Shown: one piece after another, positions 18,519-28,294 of the stretch
How the letters are laid out: every line of letters starts with the position of its first letter
Numbering within the stretch: the first letter of the stretch is position 1
Assembly: GCA_944326035.1 (NCBI GenBank)
Contig: CALVCS010000005.1
Span: forward strand, 102,422-166,421
Source of the DNA: an uncultured Alistipes sp.
Lineage (GTDB): Bacteria; Bacteroidota; Bacteroidia; Bacteroidales; Rikenellaceae
DNA length: 64,000 bases
Direction: 5' to 3'
The notes under the pieces: model-generated
The model's database searches: none
Seen by the model: only the letters and a program-made list of their open reading frames with translations
Told to the model about the DNA's origin: nothing
Made by a program: the position numbers and the translations under genes

Positions 18519-19255
18519 CTATTCTTGAGTGGGTGTCGAAGGGGTTGGGGTGCTGGTCGGAGTGGGTGTGGTCGGTTTGCTGCGGCTGACAATGACTTGT
18601 CCTTCCAACAGAGCGTTTTCTTCCACAGAGAGCGACGAGGCGGTGATGTTCCCTTTGATGACGGCCGATTTCCGGAGAATCAGCAAACCGGATGTGGCGA
18701 TATTCCCGGTTACCGCGCTATCGATTTCGGCTCGTTGCGAAACAATGTCACCCACTACGGTACTTTCATAGATATACACTCCTTCCTCGGCTTTGATATT
18801 TCCTTTGATTTTCCTTGCCGGATTCGAATGGTTTTGCCGGAAACATCGCCTTTGATTTCGCCCAACAGATCGATATTGCTTTTGCAGGTTACGTTGCCAT
18901 GGATGGTCCCCTCGATCACCATGTCGGAATCGGCACGGACCGACCCTTCGATGACCAATGAGGAGGCGAAAAAGTTGACGTCTTTTTTAGGGTTTGTTGT
19001 TTCGGGGGTCGGACGGCGGTCGGATGAGGAGGACATGTTGGAGGGGGTATTAGGATAGTTGGATGGAGTCGAAAACGGTGATTTCATTTTAGCCGGGCGT
19101 TGTATGGGGTCTCCGGCCGTTTCGTTTTGGTTTAAATTATTGGAATCCAATGATTTACGTGCAGGATGGGTCAGCGGATTCAGCTTTGAAAAATAGTTTT
19201 TCCAAGAGGTTGCTTTATCTTCATCTTTGAGGGTCGCCGGGATGGATTGAGACAT
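18519..19255 (-). pseudogene. Bactofilin, split by a single-base frameshift
   Basis: Two overlapping minus-strand frames together make one bactofilin (beta-helical polymer-forming cytoskeletal protein). The upstream part carries FFASSLVIEGSVRADSDMVI then GDVSGKTIRIRQGK; the downstream part, read in the other frame from about 18815, continues IKGNIKAEEGVYIYESTVVG and then VTGNIATSGLLILRKSAVIK, ending in a Thr/Pro repeat tail. The frames join if one A is added to the A4 run (T4 on the plus strand at 18809-18812). Start is uncertain: ATG 19255 has an AGGA upstream, but ATG 19087 is also possible. A sequencing error, a recent mutation or recoding could explain it. Confidence 0.8.
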
Positions 19256-19474
19256 TTCCTGTAGATTTTGTAGGGCTAAAGTACGAAAAAGATTGATAGG
19301 TTGGTAGTTTGAGGACAAAAATCTTTTCGATTACCGGGTTTGGCGGGGCCTGGAATCGCGTGGAATTCGCGGTTTCGTGAGGAAGATTGGTCGGTGTGTT
19401 GTCGAATGGGAACAGGGCATAAAACAGCGAAGATGGAGGCTCCATCGTGGGTTGCATCGCCTGCAACCGGCGAA

Positions 19475-20974
19475 TTAGAATTGGAAATAGATGAATGGCT
19501 GTACGTCGGACGATTTGATGAGCATGACGCACCAGATGACCAGGACGATCAAGAGTGCTTTTGCGATCAGCGGGGTTCGGGTGATCATTTGTTCTGCCCA
19601 TCGTTCGGCCTTCCCGGGGAACATATGTAGCGCATAGCCCAGCAGAATCAGTCCGAAAATCGGCAGATAGCCGGCAATGACCTGCGGAATCAGATCGGCG
19701 CGGAAATCGGTGAAGATTTGGGTGATGACCTGCCATCCGGTTTGGGTATCGTTGGCGCGGAACATGATCCATCCGGCGCAGACGAAATGGAAGGTGATGA
19801 TGATACCTAAAAGGCGTCGTCCCCAAGGTATGTCCTGGCCCTGGGCTTTGAAGCTGGGCGAGAGGGACATCACGGCTTTGTGAACGGCCAGCCCCAATCC
19901 GTGCCAAGCGCCCCAGAGAATGAAACGGGTGGCGGCTCCATGCCAGAGACCTCCCAGCAGCATGGTGATCATCAGGTTGATGTAGGTCCGGAATTTTCCT
20001 TTTCGGTTGCCGCCCAGGGAGATATACAGATAGTCTTTGAGCCAGCTCGACAGGGAGATATGCCAGCGTCGCCAGAATTCGGTGATGGTGGCCGACTTAT
20101 AGGGCGAATCAAAGTTTTGGTTGAAGTGGAAGCCCAGCAGCAGGGCGATTCCGATCGCCATGTCGGAGTAGCCCGAGAAGTCGCAATAGATTTGCAGGGC
20201 ATAGCCGTAGACGCCCATCAGGTTTTCGAACCCGCTGTACAGGAGGGGGTCATCGAAGATGCGGTCGACGAAATTGAGGCTGATGTAGTCCGAGATGATG
20301 GCTTTTTTGAAGAGCCCCACGAGAATCAGGTAGATTCCCCGGCCGAACATTTCGCGGCTGACGAAGATGGGGTTTTTATAGATTTGGGGGATGAAATCGC
20401 GGGCACGCACGATCGGGCCGGCCACCAGTTGGGGAAAGAACGAGAGATAGAACAGGTAGTCGATCCATTGGTAGACGGGTTTGATTCGTTCCCGGTAGAT
20501 GTCGATCACGTAGCTCATCGACTGGAAGGTGAAGAAGGAGATCCCTACCGGCAGGAAGATATTTTGGAAGTCGAGCCAATAGCCCGGTCTGAATCCGTTC
20601 AGAATTTCGATGAAGAAGTTGGTGTACTTGAAGTAGCACAACATGCCGAGGTTGAGCGTAAGGCTCAGGGCCAGCAGCCATTTTCGTCCGGCACGGGAGC
20701 GGAGATTGGCGATGAAGTACCCGATGGTGAAATCCGAGAGCGAGAGTCCTATCAACACCAGGACGAACCATCCGCTGGTTTTGTAGTAGAAGTAGAGCGA
20801 GAAGCAGATGACATACAGCAGACGGATCAGGAAGGCCCGACGCAGGAACTGGTAGAAAAAGGCAAACCCCAGAAATAGGAACAGAAACAGACCGCTGCTG
20901 AAGATCAGCGGTGCCGAGCTGTCGTATTGCAGGAGGGTGGTCAGACGGTCGATCAGCGACGAGAGGTCGGGCAT
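19475..20974 (-). CDS. MBOAT family O-acyltransferase, AlgI-like
   Basis: The 499-residue polytopic membrane protein (about 10-12 hydrophobic segments) belongs to the membrane-bound O-acyltransferase family. The signature WHGAA with its conserved histidine is in MLLGGLWHGAATRF, preceded by EFWRRWHISLSSWLKDYLYI, as in AlgI and DltB-type proteins. Such proteins pass an acyl group across the membrane to a periplasmic partner, commonly an SGNH protein; two SGNH genes lie 1.4-5 kb away on the opposite strand. The start is ATG 20974 (MPDLSSLIDR), 48 bp downstream of a TAAATTTG box. The acceptor polymer is not indicated. Confidence 0.92.
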   Translation of the reverse strand: MPDLSSLIDRLTTLLQYDSSAPLIFSSGLFLFLFLGFAFFYQFLRRAFLIRLLYVICFSLYFYYKTSGWFVLVLIGLSLSDFTIGYFIANLRSRAGRKWLLALSLTLNLGMLCYFKYTNFFIEILNGFRPGYWLDFQNIFLPVGISFFTFQSMSYVIDIYRERIKPVYQWIDYLFYLSFFPQLVAGPIVRARDFIPQIYKNPIFVSREMFGRGIYLILVGLFKKAIISDYISLNFVDRIFDDPLLYSGFENLMGVYGYALQIYCDFSGYSDMAIGIALLLGFHFNQNFDSPYKSATITEFWRRWHISLSSWLKDYLYISLGGNRKGKFRTYINLMITMLLGGLWHGAATRFILWGAWHGLGLAVHKAVMSLSPSFKAQGQDIPWGRRLLGIIITFHFVCAGWIMFRANDTQTGWQVITQIFTDFRADLIPQVIAGYLPIFGLILLGYALHMFPGKAERWAEQMITRTPLIAKALLIVLVIWCVMLIKSSDVQPFIYFQF

Positions 20975-21423
20975 GGTTGGCAAACAGTTGGGGTCCTGTG
21001 GACCACAGGAAAACAATGTCGCAAATTTAGCTGATTTTTTGCAAATTGTACGGATGCCCAAGGGGAATAAACGGTTTGTCGTTGTTTTTCTCGGGAAGCG
21101 GGTTCTGCAAAAGGGGAAAGATTGGGTTCGACGGGGGCAGATGCGGGAAAAGGGATGTGCGTTGTGGGGAAGAGGCTGTGGGTTGGGATTGAGGCGGCGA
21201 GGGGGTCGACGAGTCGGGCTGGCAAGGACGTAACGTTCCGACGAGAGGGGTGAATGCCTCCGCGGGAGTGTTCATTGGAGACAATGAACGATCAGAGTGA
21301 GTAGGGTGTCTCGACCTTGAAGCTCAAAGGTTAACATAAGTTTAACAGTCGAAGACGTAAAGAGCCCGAAGGCTTTGGCTATCTTTGTTGTTTAAGAAGG
21401 ATATTTTAACGTTTGGAGCTGCC
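20975..21423. promoter_or_regulatory. Divergent control region, MBOAT and Na/Pi transporter
   Basis: The 449-bp region carries a minus-strand box TAAATTTG (plus-strand 21022-21029) for the MBOAT gene and a plus-strand TATCTTTG at 21380-21387 for the transporter, plus the Pho-box-like repeat at 21331-21347. The middle (21100-21300) shows no gene or clear repeat. Confidence 0.55.
21331..21347 (+). promoter_or_regulatory. Pho-box-like direct repeat
   Basis: TTAACA, five bases, TTAACA: two hexamers 11 bp apart, the geometry and sequence of PhoP-binding repeats described in Bacillus subtilis. It lies 32 bp upstream of the -7 box TATCTTTG, where a response regulator could act, and the downstream gene is a Na/Pi-cotransporter family member. 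The role is inferred; the sequence shows only the repeat and its place. Confidence 0.45.
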
Positions 21424-23151
21424 ATGAACGTCTTGGTCCAGATATGGGTGCTGTTGGGAACCATCGGGCTGTTCATCTTTGGGATGAAGGTCATGGGGGA
21501 AGCGCTGCAAAAATCGGCCGGTCGTCGTTTGCGGGCCCTGTTGGCTCAGATCACCTCGTCGCCCGGTCGGGGCGTCTTGGCCGGAACGCTCATTACGGGG
21601 GTGATTCAGTCCTCGAGTGCGGTGACGGTGATGATCGTCGGCTTCGTGAATGCCGGCTTGCTGCGGCTTCGCCAGGCGATCGCCCTGATTATGGGGGCCA
21701 ATATCGGTACGACCTTTACGGCCTGGTTGGTGGCTTTGTTTGGCTTTAATTTCGACATCGGCTTGTTGGCGATTCCGCTGTTGAGTCTGGTGATCCCGAT
21801 GTTGTTGGTCTCGAATGCCCGTTTCAAGAATGTGTGTCAGGTGTTGGTCGGATTTGCCTTGCTGCTCCTGGCGATCAACTTGCTGAAAGAGACGATGCAG
21901 GCCCTGTCGGCCGATGAAGGGCTGTTGGCCTGGGTGGCCGGATTTCAACAGCAGGGCTTTTTTGCTCCGTGGCTGTTCGTGGGGGTAGGCATTGCGCTGA
22001 CCTGTCTGCTGCAATCTTCCAGCGCTGTGATGGCACTCACGCTGGTCCTGTGCGCCAAAGGAACCATCTCTTTTGAGTGCGGATTGGCGATGGTGCTGGG
22101 CGAAAATGTCGGCACGACGGTGACCGCGTTGATCGCTTCGAGCGTCACCAATCAGATGGCCCGACGAGCCGCACTCTCCCATCTGTTGTTCAATCTGTTC
22201 GGATTGTTGTGGGCCTTGCCGCTGTTGGGGGTGATTATGCAGGGTTTGTCGGCGCTGGTCGAAGCTGTGACGGGCGCTTCGCCGATGGTCTCTTCTGCGG
22301 TGCAACCGTTGGGCTTGGCGTTGTTCCATACCTCGTTCAACCTGGTCAATACCCTGTTGCTGGTCGGCTTTATTCCCCGGATTGCCGCGCTGACCGGGCG
22401 ATTGTTGCCGGGCAAGTCGGGGAAAACGTCGACGTTGCGGCATGTGAGCGGATCGTTGCTCTCTACGGGAGAGATGTCGATTTATCAGGCTCAATGCGAG
22501 GTGATTCGCTATGTCCGTCAAAATACCGCTTTATTCGCCACGATGAAGGCCTATTTCGGGGAGTTCAATCCCCAGCGGACGGCCGAATTGGCGGCCGATC
22601 TGGATAGGCGTCGGCAAGAGGCGGCGGATGCGCATTTGCGGTTTGAACGCTTTTTTGCGCAGTTTGCGCGGGAGGATGTCAGTCGCAATGCCCAACAGAT
22701 CGCCCAAAGTTTGCTTTATCTAATTTCCGATCTGGATACGGCCGCTGCGCAAATTTTCCGCCTCAGCGATGTGATTCGGCGGAAACAGGCCCATAACATT
22801 TGGTTCGCCCCGGAAGCCCGGCAACGGATTTTCGCGTTGTTCGAGCAGTTAGATCGATTCCATACGTTGTTGGAACAGGCCTTGAATCGGATTTCGTCCC
22901 AGGCGTTGCAAAGTGCGGATCGGGCGCGCGCCTTGCGGAACGACCTCAAAACAGACCTGGAACGCTATCAGCAGCTGGCCCTGCAGCCGGATCCGGACGA
23001 GGAGATGAGTGGAGCGGCGAGGGTGATTTTTGCCGAGATGCTCAGCTATATCGATGCTTTGTCGTTGTCGTTGCTCAAAACGGTCGAAGACGCTTGTGAA
23101 ATTCATGACCCGATTCGAGGGAGTGTTCCGTTTCCGTCGGCTGAGTCTTGA
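21424..23151 (+). CDS. Na/Pi cotransporter family protein with PhoU-like domain
   Basis: The 575-residue protein has an N-terminal membrane half (about residues 1-330) with the duplicated QSSSA motif of the PNaS family (GVIQSSSAVTVMIVGF and LLQSSSAVMALTL) and GANIGTTFTA/GENVGTTVTA. The C-terminal half is a helical PhoU-like domain. It likely couples phosphate movement to sodium, or regulates it. ATG 21424 (MNVLVQIWVL) is preferred over a TTG at 21385, which would overlap the -7 box. The upstream repeat suggests phosphate control. Confidence 0.9.
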   Translation: MNVLVQIWVLLGTIGLFIFGMKVMGEALQKSAGRRLRALLAQITSSPGRGVLAGTLITGVIQSSSAVTVMIVGFVNAGLLRLRQAIALIMGANIGTTFTAWLVALFGFNFDIGLLAIPLLSLVIPMLLVSNARFKNVCQVLVGFALLLLAINLLKETMQALSADEGLLAWVAGFQQQGFFAPWLFVGVGIALTCLLQSSSAVMALTLVLCAKGTISFECGLAMVLGENVGTTVTALIASSVTNQMARRAALSHLLFNLFGLLWALPLLGVIMQGLSALVEAVTGASPMVSSAVQPLGLALFHTSFNLVNTLLLVGFIPRIAALTGRLLPGKSGKTSTLRHVSGSLLSTGEMSIYQAQCEVIRYVRQNTALFATMKAYFGEFNPQRTAELAADLDRRRQEAADAHLRFERFFAQFAREDVSRNAQQIAQSLLYLISDLDTAAAQIFRLSDVIRRKQAHNIWFAPEARQRIFALFEQLDRFHTLLEQALNRISSQALQSADRARALRNDLKTDLERYQQLALQPDPDEEMSGAARVIFAEMLSYIDALSLSLLKTVEDACEIHDPIRGSVPFPSAES

Positions 23152-23397
23152 TGAACACTCGGAATCGGGAGCGTGCCCTACAACCCCCATCCGTTATTGT
23201 CACTCGTAGAAGGTGCCCAGAGAGAGTTCCAGAGAAGAGCCAAACAAAAAAGTGCACAAAAAAGGTGTGCAAGCAAAGGAGCTCAGAGAAAGTGCTCGGT
23301 GCGAAGTATTCGGGGAGAGCAGAATTGCGGTGAGACTTTCTGTAAGTCGTGAGGAATGTCGCTGGGTATTAGACCTCTTTAGATGGCAATGCCCTCC

Positions 23398-23769
23398 TTA
23401 TTGATAGGCTAATCCGATCAACTGGTCGCCTCCCCAGGAGTTGATGCGCCGATGGAGGGTATCCACGGTTTTCCCATCTCGCAGAATACGTAGCGTCAGG
23501 TTCATGGGGGGAGAATCGGCCACCTGAGGCGAATCGGGCAACCGCCGCGGAACCACATACAGACACACTTTCACTTGCGCCACCGCCTCTGGACTCTCTA
23601 CCCGAAGCCGTTCGGGAGCGGGGCCTTGTTGGTGTTGGACGCTGCACATGCCGATCTGCACCCCCTGCTCATCGTAGAGGTAGAGGTGCAGATAGACATT
23701 CATCTGTTGCCAGATGCGCTCTTCGGCTTCAGCTTCCAGCGCGAAAGTATGACGTTCTTGTTTTGCCAT
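23398..23769 (-). CDS. Hypothetical protein, 123 residues
   Basis: I do not recognise this protein. It has no signal peptide or membrane segment. The sequence alternates short hydrophobic strands (NVYLHLYLYDEQGVQIGMC, AVAQVKVCLYVVP, NLTLRILRDGKTVDTLHRRI), consistent with a small beta-rich fold. The start ATG at 23769 (MAKQERHTFAL) is preceded by AAAGGA, a rare good Shine-Dalgarno match in this window, which supports it being real. It is followed on the minus strand by nothing closer than the MBOAT gene, and the esterase gene lies upstream by 145 bp. Confidence 0.55.
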   Translation of the reverse strand: MAKQERHTFALEAEAEERIWQQMNVYLHLYLYDEQGVQIGMCSVQHQQGPAPERLRVESPEAVAQVKVCLYVVPRRLPDSPQVADSPPMNLTLRILRDGKTVDTLHRRINSWGGDQLIGLAYQ

Positions 23770-23914
23770 TAGGGTCCTTTGCGGGATGTGGATCGCCGTG
23801 ACGGATCTTCGGGTGATCTTGGAAAAGGAGGAGCGTATTTCCGCCCCGTTTCAAAAGAAACGGCCCCCTCTTATTAAGTCCACCCCGAGTCCATCGCAGA
23901 GGAACGATCGGCGG

Positions 23915-24844
23915 TTATTGAGCGGTTTGGTTTTGTTGTTCCTGAGCCTTGTATTGCTTTTCGCGCGTAAAGTAGTTGTCGAAAAAGACTAACTGGAAAC
24001 TGATCGCATTACGACCGTATTCGGAGTTGTGTACCCCCGGCCGAACGATGTAGTCATGCACGATGTTGTTGTGGATCATGGCTTCGTGCAGCGCGGCGTT
24101 CACATCGAAGAAGAAGTCGTCCGTCCCGCAGTCGATGATGATGGCCAGCTGATGCGGCTTCATCTTGCGCAGGTTGACGTTGCCCCAGCTGCGAGGCACC
24201 CCATTCCCCGCTTTGATGCGGAACAATTGGGTGGCGACAGTGTGTTCGTCCCAGACTTCGGGGTTTTCGTAATATTCACCCAGATGGCGTTTCATGCCCC
24301 AGTGGTCGGGGAAAGGCCGGATGTCGACGCCCCCGTGTACGGCTCCGCATGCCCCGAAAATATCATTGTGTCGGATGGCCAGCCACAAGGCGCCATGTCC
24401 ACCCATACTGTTCCCCGAGATGGCCCGTCCGGTGCGGTCTTTCAGGGTGTTGTAATGAGAGTCGATATAGTCGATCAGTTCTTTGGAGACATAGGTTTCG
24501 TAACGGTAATCCTTGACTTTGGGGCTATCCCAATACCAGCTGTCGTAACCGCCGTCGGGGCAGACGAAAATACAACGCAGACGGTTGGCATCCTGCGGCA
24601 GTTCGGGCCGAATCCCGATCCAGGAGTTGTAGCATCCGCTGTATCCGTGCAGCAGGTAGATGACCGGGTAGGGTTCAGCGGCATTGGGGTCGTATCCGGC
24701 CGGCAGGACGATGACATTTTTCACCGATTTGTTCATGGACGGACTGAATATGGCGATGGTGTCTACGCTTTGCGCGTTGAGCGAGCTGATCGTCCAGGCA
24801 AAAAGCAGGGTCAGCAGCAGGACCGGTTTGGAAAATTTCATCAT
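23915..24844 (-). CDS. Secreted esterase of the alpha/beta-hydrolase (esterase D) family
   Basis: The 309-residue protein has a signal peptide ending near LNAQS, then a putative-esterase fold: YLLHGYSGCYNSW (oxyanion region), the nucleophile elbow SGNSMGG, the acid in IIDCGTDDFFF and the final histidine in RPGVHNSEYG. Related proteins include tributyrin esterases, feruloyl or acetyl-xylan esterases and S-formylglutathione hydrolase. Export argues for an ester-bearing polysaccharide or glycan substrate. A TATCTTTG box (plus-strand 24874-24881) sits 29 bp upstream of the start. Confidence 0.85.
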   Translation of the reverse strand: MMKFSKPVLLLTLLFAWTISSLNAQSVDTIAIFSPSMNKSVKNVIVLPAGYDPNAAEPYPVIYLLHGYSGCYNSWIGIRPELPQDANRLRCIFVCPDGGYDSWYWDSPKVKDYRYETYVSKELIDYIDSHYNTLKDRTGRAISGNSMGGHGALWLAIRHNDIFGACGAVHGGVDIRPFPDHWGMKRHLGEYYENPEVWDEHTVATQLFRIKAGNGVPRSWGNVNLRKMKPHQLAIIIDCGTDDFFFDVNAALHEAMIHNNIVHDYIVRPGVHNSEYGRNAISFQLVFFDNYFTREKQYKAQEQQNQTAQ

Positions 24845-25196
24845 GAATGCAAGAATTTTTGAGGTTTATTGAACAAAGATAATAGAAAAAGCGGAGAGCT
24901 GGTAAATCGGGTTCGATTTTTTTCTGGCAGGCTCAGCAGTAGCTTTTTAGGAAGGCGCCTTCTCTTTTTGATAGGTTTTGTTAATGATTTTAAAAATTTA
25001 ATAAAAATAAAGAATAATTGAAGGGTCGAAAAGGGGGCTCGAAAACCCCGAAAAGCCGCAGAATCAGGCGAAAAAAGTACGAGAAATGTTGCAGTGTCGG
25101 AAATTTTCCCTATATTTGCAGTCCATTTTGTTCAATGGTGGGGTGTGTTATGCCCCAGAGTAAAGGATCTAATCAATTAAAGTTAAAGGATTTACA
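24845..25196. promoter_or_regulatory. Promoter region of the ribosomal operon and esterase gene
   Basis: This AT-rich 352-bp region lies between divergent genes. It contains the esterase -7 box (minus strand, 24874-24881), the strong rpsL promoter at 25089-25118, and in the rpsL leader a short hairpin GGGG/CCCC around 25139-25155. Confidence 0.6.
25089..25118 (+). promoter_or_regulatory. Primary promoter of the ribosomal operon
   Basis: TTG at 25089-25091, a 19-bp spacer and TATATTTG at 25111-25118 match the Bacteroidota sigma-ABfr promoter exactly. The predicted leader before rpsL is about 70 nt. It is the best promoter in the window. Confidence 0.92.
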
Positions 25197-25580
25197 ATGC
25201 CAACGATTCAACAGTTAGTACGTAAAGGAAGAACCAAGCCGTGCTTTAACAGCAAAGCACCCGCCTTGGATGCCTGTCCCCAACGTCGTGGCGTTTGTGT
25301 ACGTGTGTACACGACTACGCCCAAGAAGCCGAACTCGGCCATGCGTAAAGTGGCCCGTGTGCGCTTGACCAACGGTAAGGAAGTCAACGCCTACATCCCC
25401 GGCGAAGGACACAATCTGCAGGAACACTCGATTGTGCTGGTTCGTGGAGGTCGTGTGAAAGACCTTCCGGGGGTTCGTTATCACCTGGTTCGCGGAGCCC
25501 TCGACTCAGCCGGTGTAGACGGTCGCCGTCAACGTCGCTCGAAGTACGGAGCCAAACGCCCCAAAGAAACGAAAAAATAG
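25197..25580 (+). CDS. rpsL: 30S ribosomal protein S12
   Basis: The 127-residue protein opens the ribosomal operon. [12 protein letters not shown] and [13 protein letters not shown] are the universally conserved decoding-site segments; both lysines associated with streptomycin response are present, so no resistance substitution is seen. The ATG at 25197 begins [11 protein letters not shown] as in other S12 proteins. Confidence 0.98.
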   Translation: MPTIQQLVRKGRTKPCFNSKAPALDACPQRRGVCVRVYTTTPKKPNSAMRKVARVRLTNGKEVNAYIPGEGHNLQEHSIVLVRGGRVKDLPGVRYHLVRGALDSAGVDGRRQRRSKYGAKRPKETKK

Positions 25581-25670
25581 CAGGCCATAGTCGCCTTGCG
25601 GGCCGTGCGAGTCGGCCGAACGAAAACAACATTTAATTTGCAACCCAAAGCCTTTTATTACAATTAAGCA

Positions 25671-26147
25671 ATGAGAAAAGCGAAGCCTAAAAAGCGAATT
25701 CTACTTCCAGATCCCAAATTCGGGGACGTATTGGTTACCCGGTTTGTAAATAACCTGATGCTGGATGGTAAGAAGAGTATTGCCTATACGATTTTCTACA
25801 ACGCCGTAGAAATCGTCGGCGAGAAGATGAAGGATGCGGACAAGGCTCCTCTTGATATTTGGAAGAAAGCCCTCGAAAACATTACGCCTCAAGTAGAGGT
25901 GAAATCGCGTCGTGTGGGGGGTGCTACTTTCCAGGTACCGACTGAGGTAAGACCTGAACGTAAGATTTCTCTGGCCATGAGAAACTTGATCCTTTACTCG
26001 AGAAAACGTGCAGGTCGGTCGATGGCAGAAAAACTGGCCGCCGAAATCATGGCAGCCTACAACGAAGAAGGTGCCGCCTTCAAACGGAAGGAAGAAATGC
26101 ACCGTATGGCTGAAGCCAATAAAGCGTTTGCACACTTTAGATTTTAA
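25671..26147 (+). CDS. rpsG: 30S ribosomal protein S7
   Basis: The 158-residue protein starts [19 protein letters not shown] and has the S7 core ([60 protein letters not shown]). It initiates head assembly of the 30S subunit by binding the 3' domain of 16S rRNA. It lies 90 bp after rpsL and 24 bp before fusA. Confidence 0.98.
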   Translation: MRKAKPKKRILLPDPKFGDVLVTRFVNNLMLDGKKSIAYTIFYNAVEIVGEKMKDADKAPLDIWKKALENITPQVEVKSRRVGGATFQVPTEVRPERKISLAMRNLILYSRKRAGRSMAEKLAAEIMAAYNEEGAAFKRKEEMHRMAEANKAFAHFRF

Positions 26148-26171
26148 TCCCGAAGGAGGAAAAACAAGTAT

Positions 26172-28286
26172 ATGGCAAGAGATTTAAGATTTACCAGAAA
26201 TATCGGTATCATGGCCCACATCGATGCCGGTAAGACGACGACTTCGGAACGTATTCTGTTCTATACCGGGAAAACCCACAAAATCGGGGAAGTGCACGAA
26301 GGTGCCGCTACGATGGACTGGATGGTGCAGGAACAGGAACGTGGGATTACGATCACTTCGGCCGCAACGACGGCTTTCTGGCACTACAGAGGTCAAACTT
26401 ACCAGATCAATATCATCGACACCCCGGGACACGTGGACTTTACCGCTGAGGTAGAACGCTCGCTGCGTGTACTGGACGGTGCCGTTGCAACGTTCTGCGC
26501 CGTAGGGGGTGTGGAACCGCAGTCCGAAACCGTATGGCGCCAGGCTGATAAATACAATGTTCCTCGTTTGGGCTATGTCAATAAGATGGACCGTACCGGT
26601 GCCGACTTCCTGTCGGTGTGCGCCCAGGTGAAAGAACGTCTCGGTGCCAACGCCCTGCCGATCGTGTTGCCGATCGGGGCTGAAGACAAATTCACCGGTC
26701 TGGTTGACCTTATTAATAATAGAGCGATCATCTATCACGACGACAAGAAAAACGAACTGGTCAACTACACTTACGAAGAAGTTCCCGAAAACATGAAGGC
26801 CGAAGTGGCTGAATGGCGTGGGAAACTGCTCGAAGAAGTGGCCTCTTCGGATGAAGCGTTGATGGAAAAATACTTCGAAGATCCCGACTCGATCACGGCC
26901 GACGAATTGATCGCAGCGATCCGTAAAGCGACGATCGCGATGACGATCGTTCCGATGCTGTGCGGTTCGTCCTTCAAGAACAAGGGCGTTCAGCTGCTGC
27001 TGGACTGCGTGATGGCCTTCCTGCCCTCACCGCTGGACATCGAAGCTGTCGTAGGGATCAATCCCGAAACGGGCGAAGAAACGAAACGTCACCCGACCGA
27101 AAGCGATCCGTTCTGCGGCTTGGCCTTCAAGATCGCTACGGACCCCTTCGTAGGTCGTCTGGCATTCGTTCGTGTCTACTCGGGTCGTCTCGAAGCCGGC
27201 TCCTATGTTCACAACAGCCGTAGCGGCAAGAAAGAACGTATCAGCCGTCTGTACCAGATGCACGCCAACAAACAGAACCCGATCGAAGTGATCGGAGCCG
27301 GAGATATCTGCGCCGCTGTCGGTTTCAAAGATATTCGTACGGGGGATACCCTCTGCGACGAAAAGGCCCCGATCGTTCTCGAATCGATGACCTTCCCCGA
27401 ACCTGTGATCGGGCTGGCCGTAGAACCCAAAACGCAGAAAGACCTCGATAAACTGGGGATCGCGCTGGGTAAACTGGCCGAAGAAGACCCGACCTTCACC
27501 GTGAAAACCGATGAAGACAGCGGTCAGACCGTGATCAGCGGGATGGGTGAACTCCACCTGGAAATCATCATCGACCGTCTGAAACGTGAATTCGGGGTGG
27601 AAATCAACCAGGGTGCTCCTCAAGTAAACTACAAGGAAGCGCTGACCTCGACGGTTGAACATCGCGAAGTGTTCAAGAAACAGACCGGGGGTCGTGGTAA
27701 ATTCGCCGACATTATCTTCGAAATCGGTCCGGCCGATGAAGGCAAAACGGGTCTGCAGTTCGAAGACGTGGTTAAAGGCGGTAACATTCCCAAGGAATAC
27801 ATTCCTTCGGTTCAGAAAGGGTTCGAATCGGCTATGGCCAACGGACCGCTGGCCGGCTTCTCGATCGATAGCATGAAGGTGACCCTGAAGGATGGATCGT
27901 TCCACCCGGTCGACTCCGACTCGCTGTCGTTCGAAGTGGCCGCCCGTAACGGTTTCCGTCATGCAGCTGCCAAAGCCCGTCCGGTGATTCTCGAACCGAT
28001 CATGTCGGTCGAAGTGGTGACTCCCGAAGAAAGCATGGGGGACATCATCGGCGACCTGAACAAACGCCGCGGTCAGATCAGCGGGATGGAAACCAAGGGG
28101 AATGCCCGTGTGGTAAACGCCAAGGTGCCTCTGTCGGAAATGTTCGGTTATGTGACCGTTCTGCGTACGATTTCTTCTGGACGTGCTACTTCGTCGATGG
28201 AATTCTCTCACTTCGAAGAAGTTCCGGCTAACGTAGCGAAGGAAGTGATCGAAAAATCTGGTAAAAAAGGATCCATCGAAGAATAA
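26172..28286 (+). CDS. fusA: Elongation factor G
   Basis: The 704-residue translocase has GTPase motifs [15 protein letters not shown] (G1), the switch region [20 protein letters not shown] (G3) and [10 protein letters not shown] (G4), followed by domains II-V. Length matches canonical EF-G, and context (rpsG upstream, rpsJ 8 bp downstream) marks it as the primary operon copy. tuf, often next in Proteobacteria and Firmicutes, is not here. Confidence 0.98.
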   Translation: MARDLRFTRNIGIMAHIDAGKTTTSERILFYTGKTHKIGEVHEGAATMDWMVQEQERGITITSAATTAFWHYRGQTYQINIIDTPGHVDFTAEVERSLRVLDGAVATFCAVGGVEPQSETVWRQADKYNVPRLGYVNKMDRTGADFLSVCAQVKERLGANALPIVLPIGAEDKFTGLVDLINNRAIIYHDDKKNELVNYTYEEVPENMKAEVAEWRGKLLEEVASSDEALMEKYFEDPDSITADELIAAIRKATIAMTIVPMLCGSSFKNKGVQLLLDCVMAFLPSPLDIEAVVGINPETGEETKRHPTESDPFCGLAFKIATDPFVGRLAFVRVYSGRLEAGSYVHNSRSGKKERISRLYQMHANKQNPIEVIGAGDICAAVGFKDIRTGDTLCDEKAPIVLESMTFPEPVIGLAVEPKTQKDLDKLGIALGKLAEEDPTFTVKTDEDSGQTVISGMGELHLEIIIDRLKREFGVEINQGAPQVNYKEALTSTVEHREVFKKQTGGRGKFADIIFEIGPADEGKTGLQFEDVVKGGNIPKEYIPSVQKGFESAMANGPLAGFSIDSMKVTLKDGSFHPVDSDSLSFEVAARNGFRHAAAKARPVILEPIMSVEVVTPEESMGDIIGDLNKRRGQISGMETKGNARVVNAKVPLSEMFGYVTVLRTISSGRATSSMEFSHFEEVPANVAKEVIEKSGKKGSIEE

Positions 28287-28294
28287 TCAAGATT

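Noticed and set aside
18805..18815. Programmed -1 frameshift as explanation of the split bactofilin
   Set aside because: The joint lacks an X-XXY-YYZ heptamer and I saw no obvious downstream pseudoknot; an indel is simpler. Kept as a possibility in the finding only.
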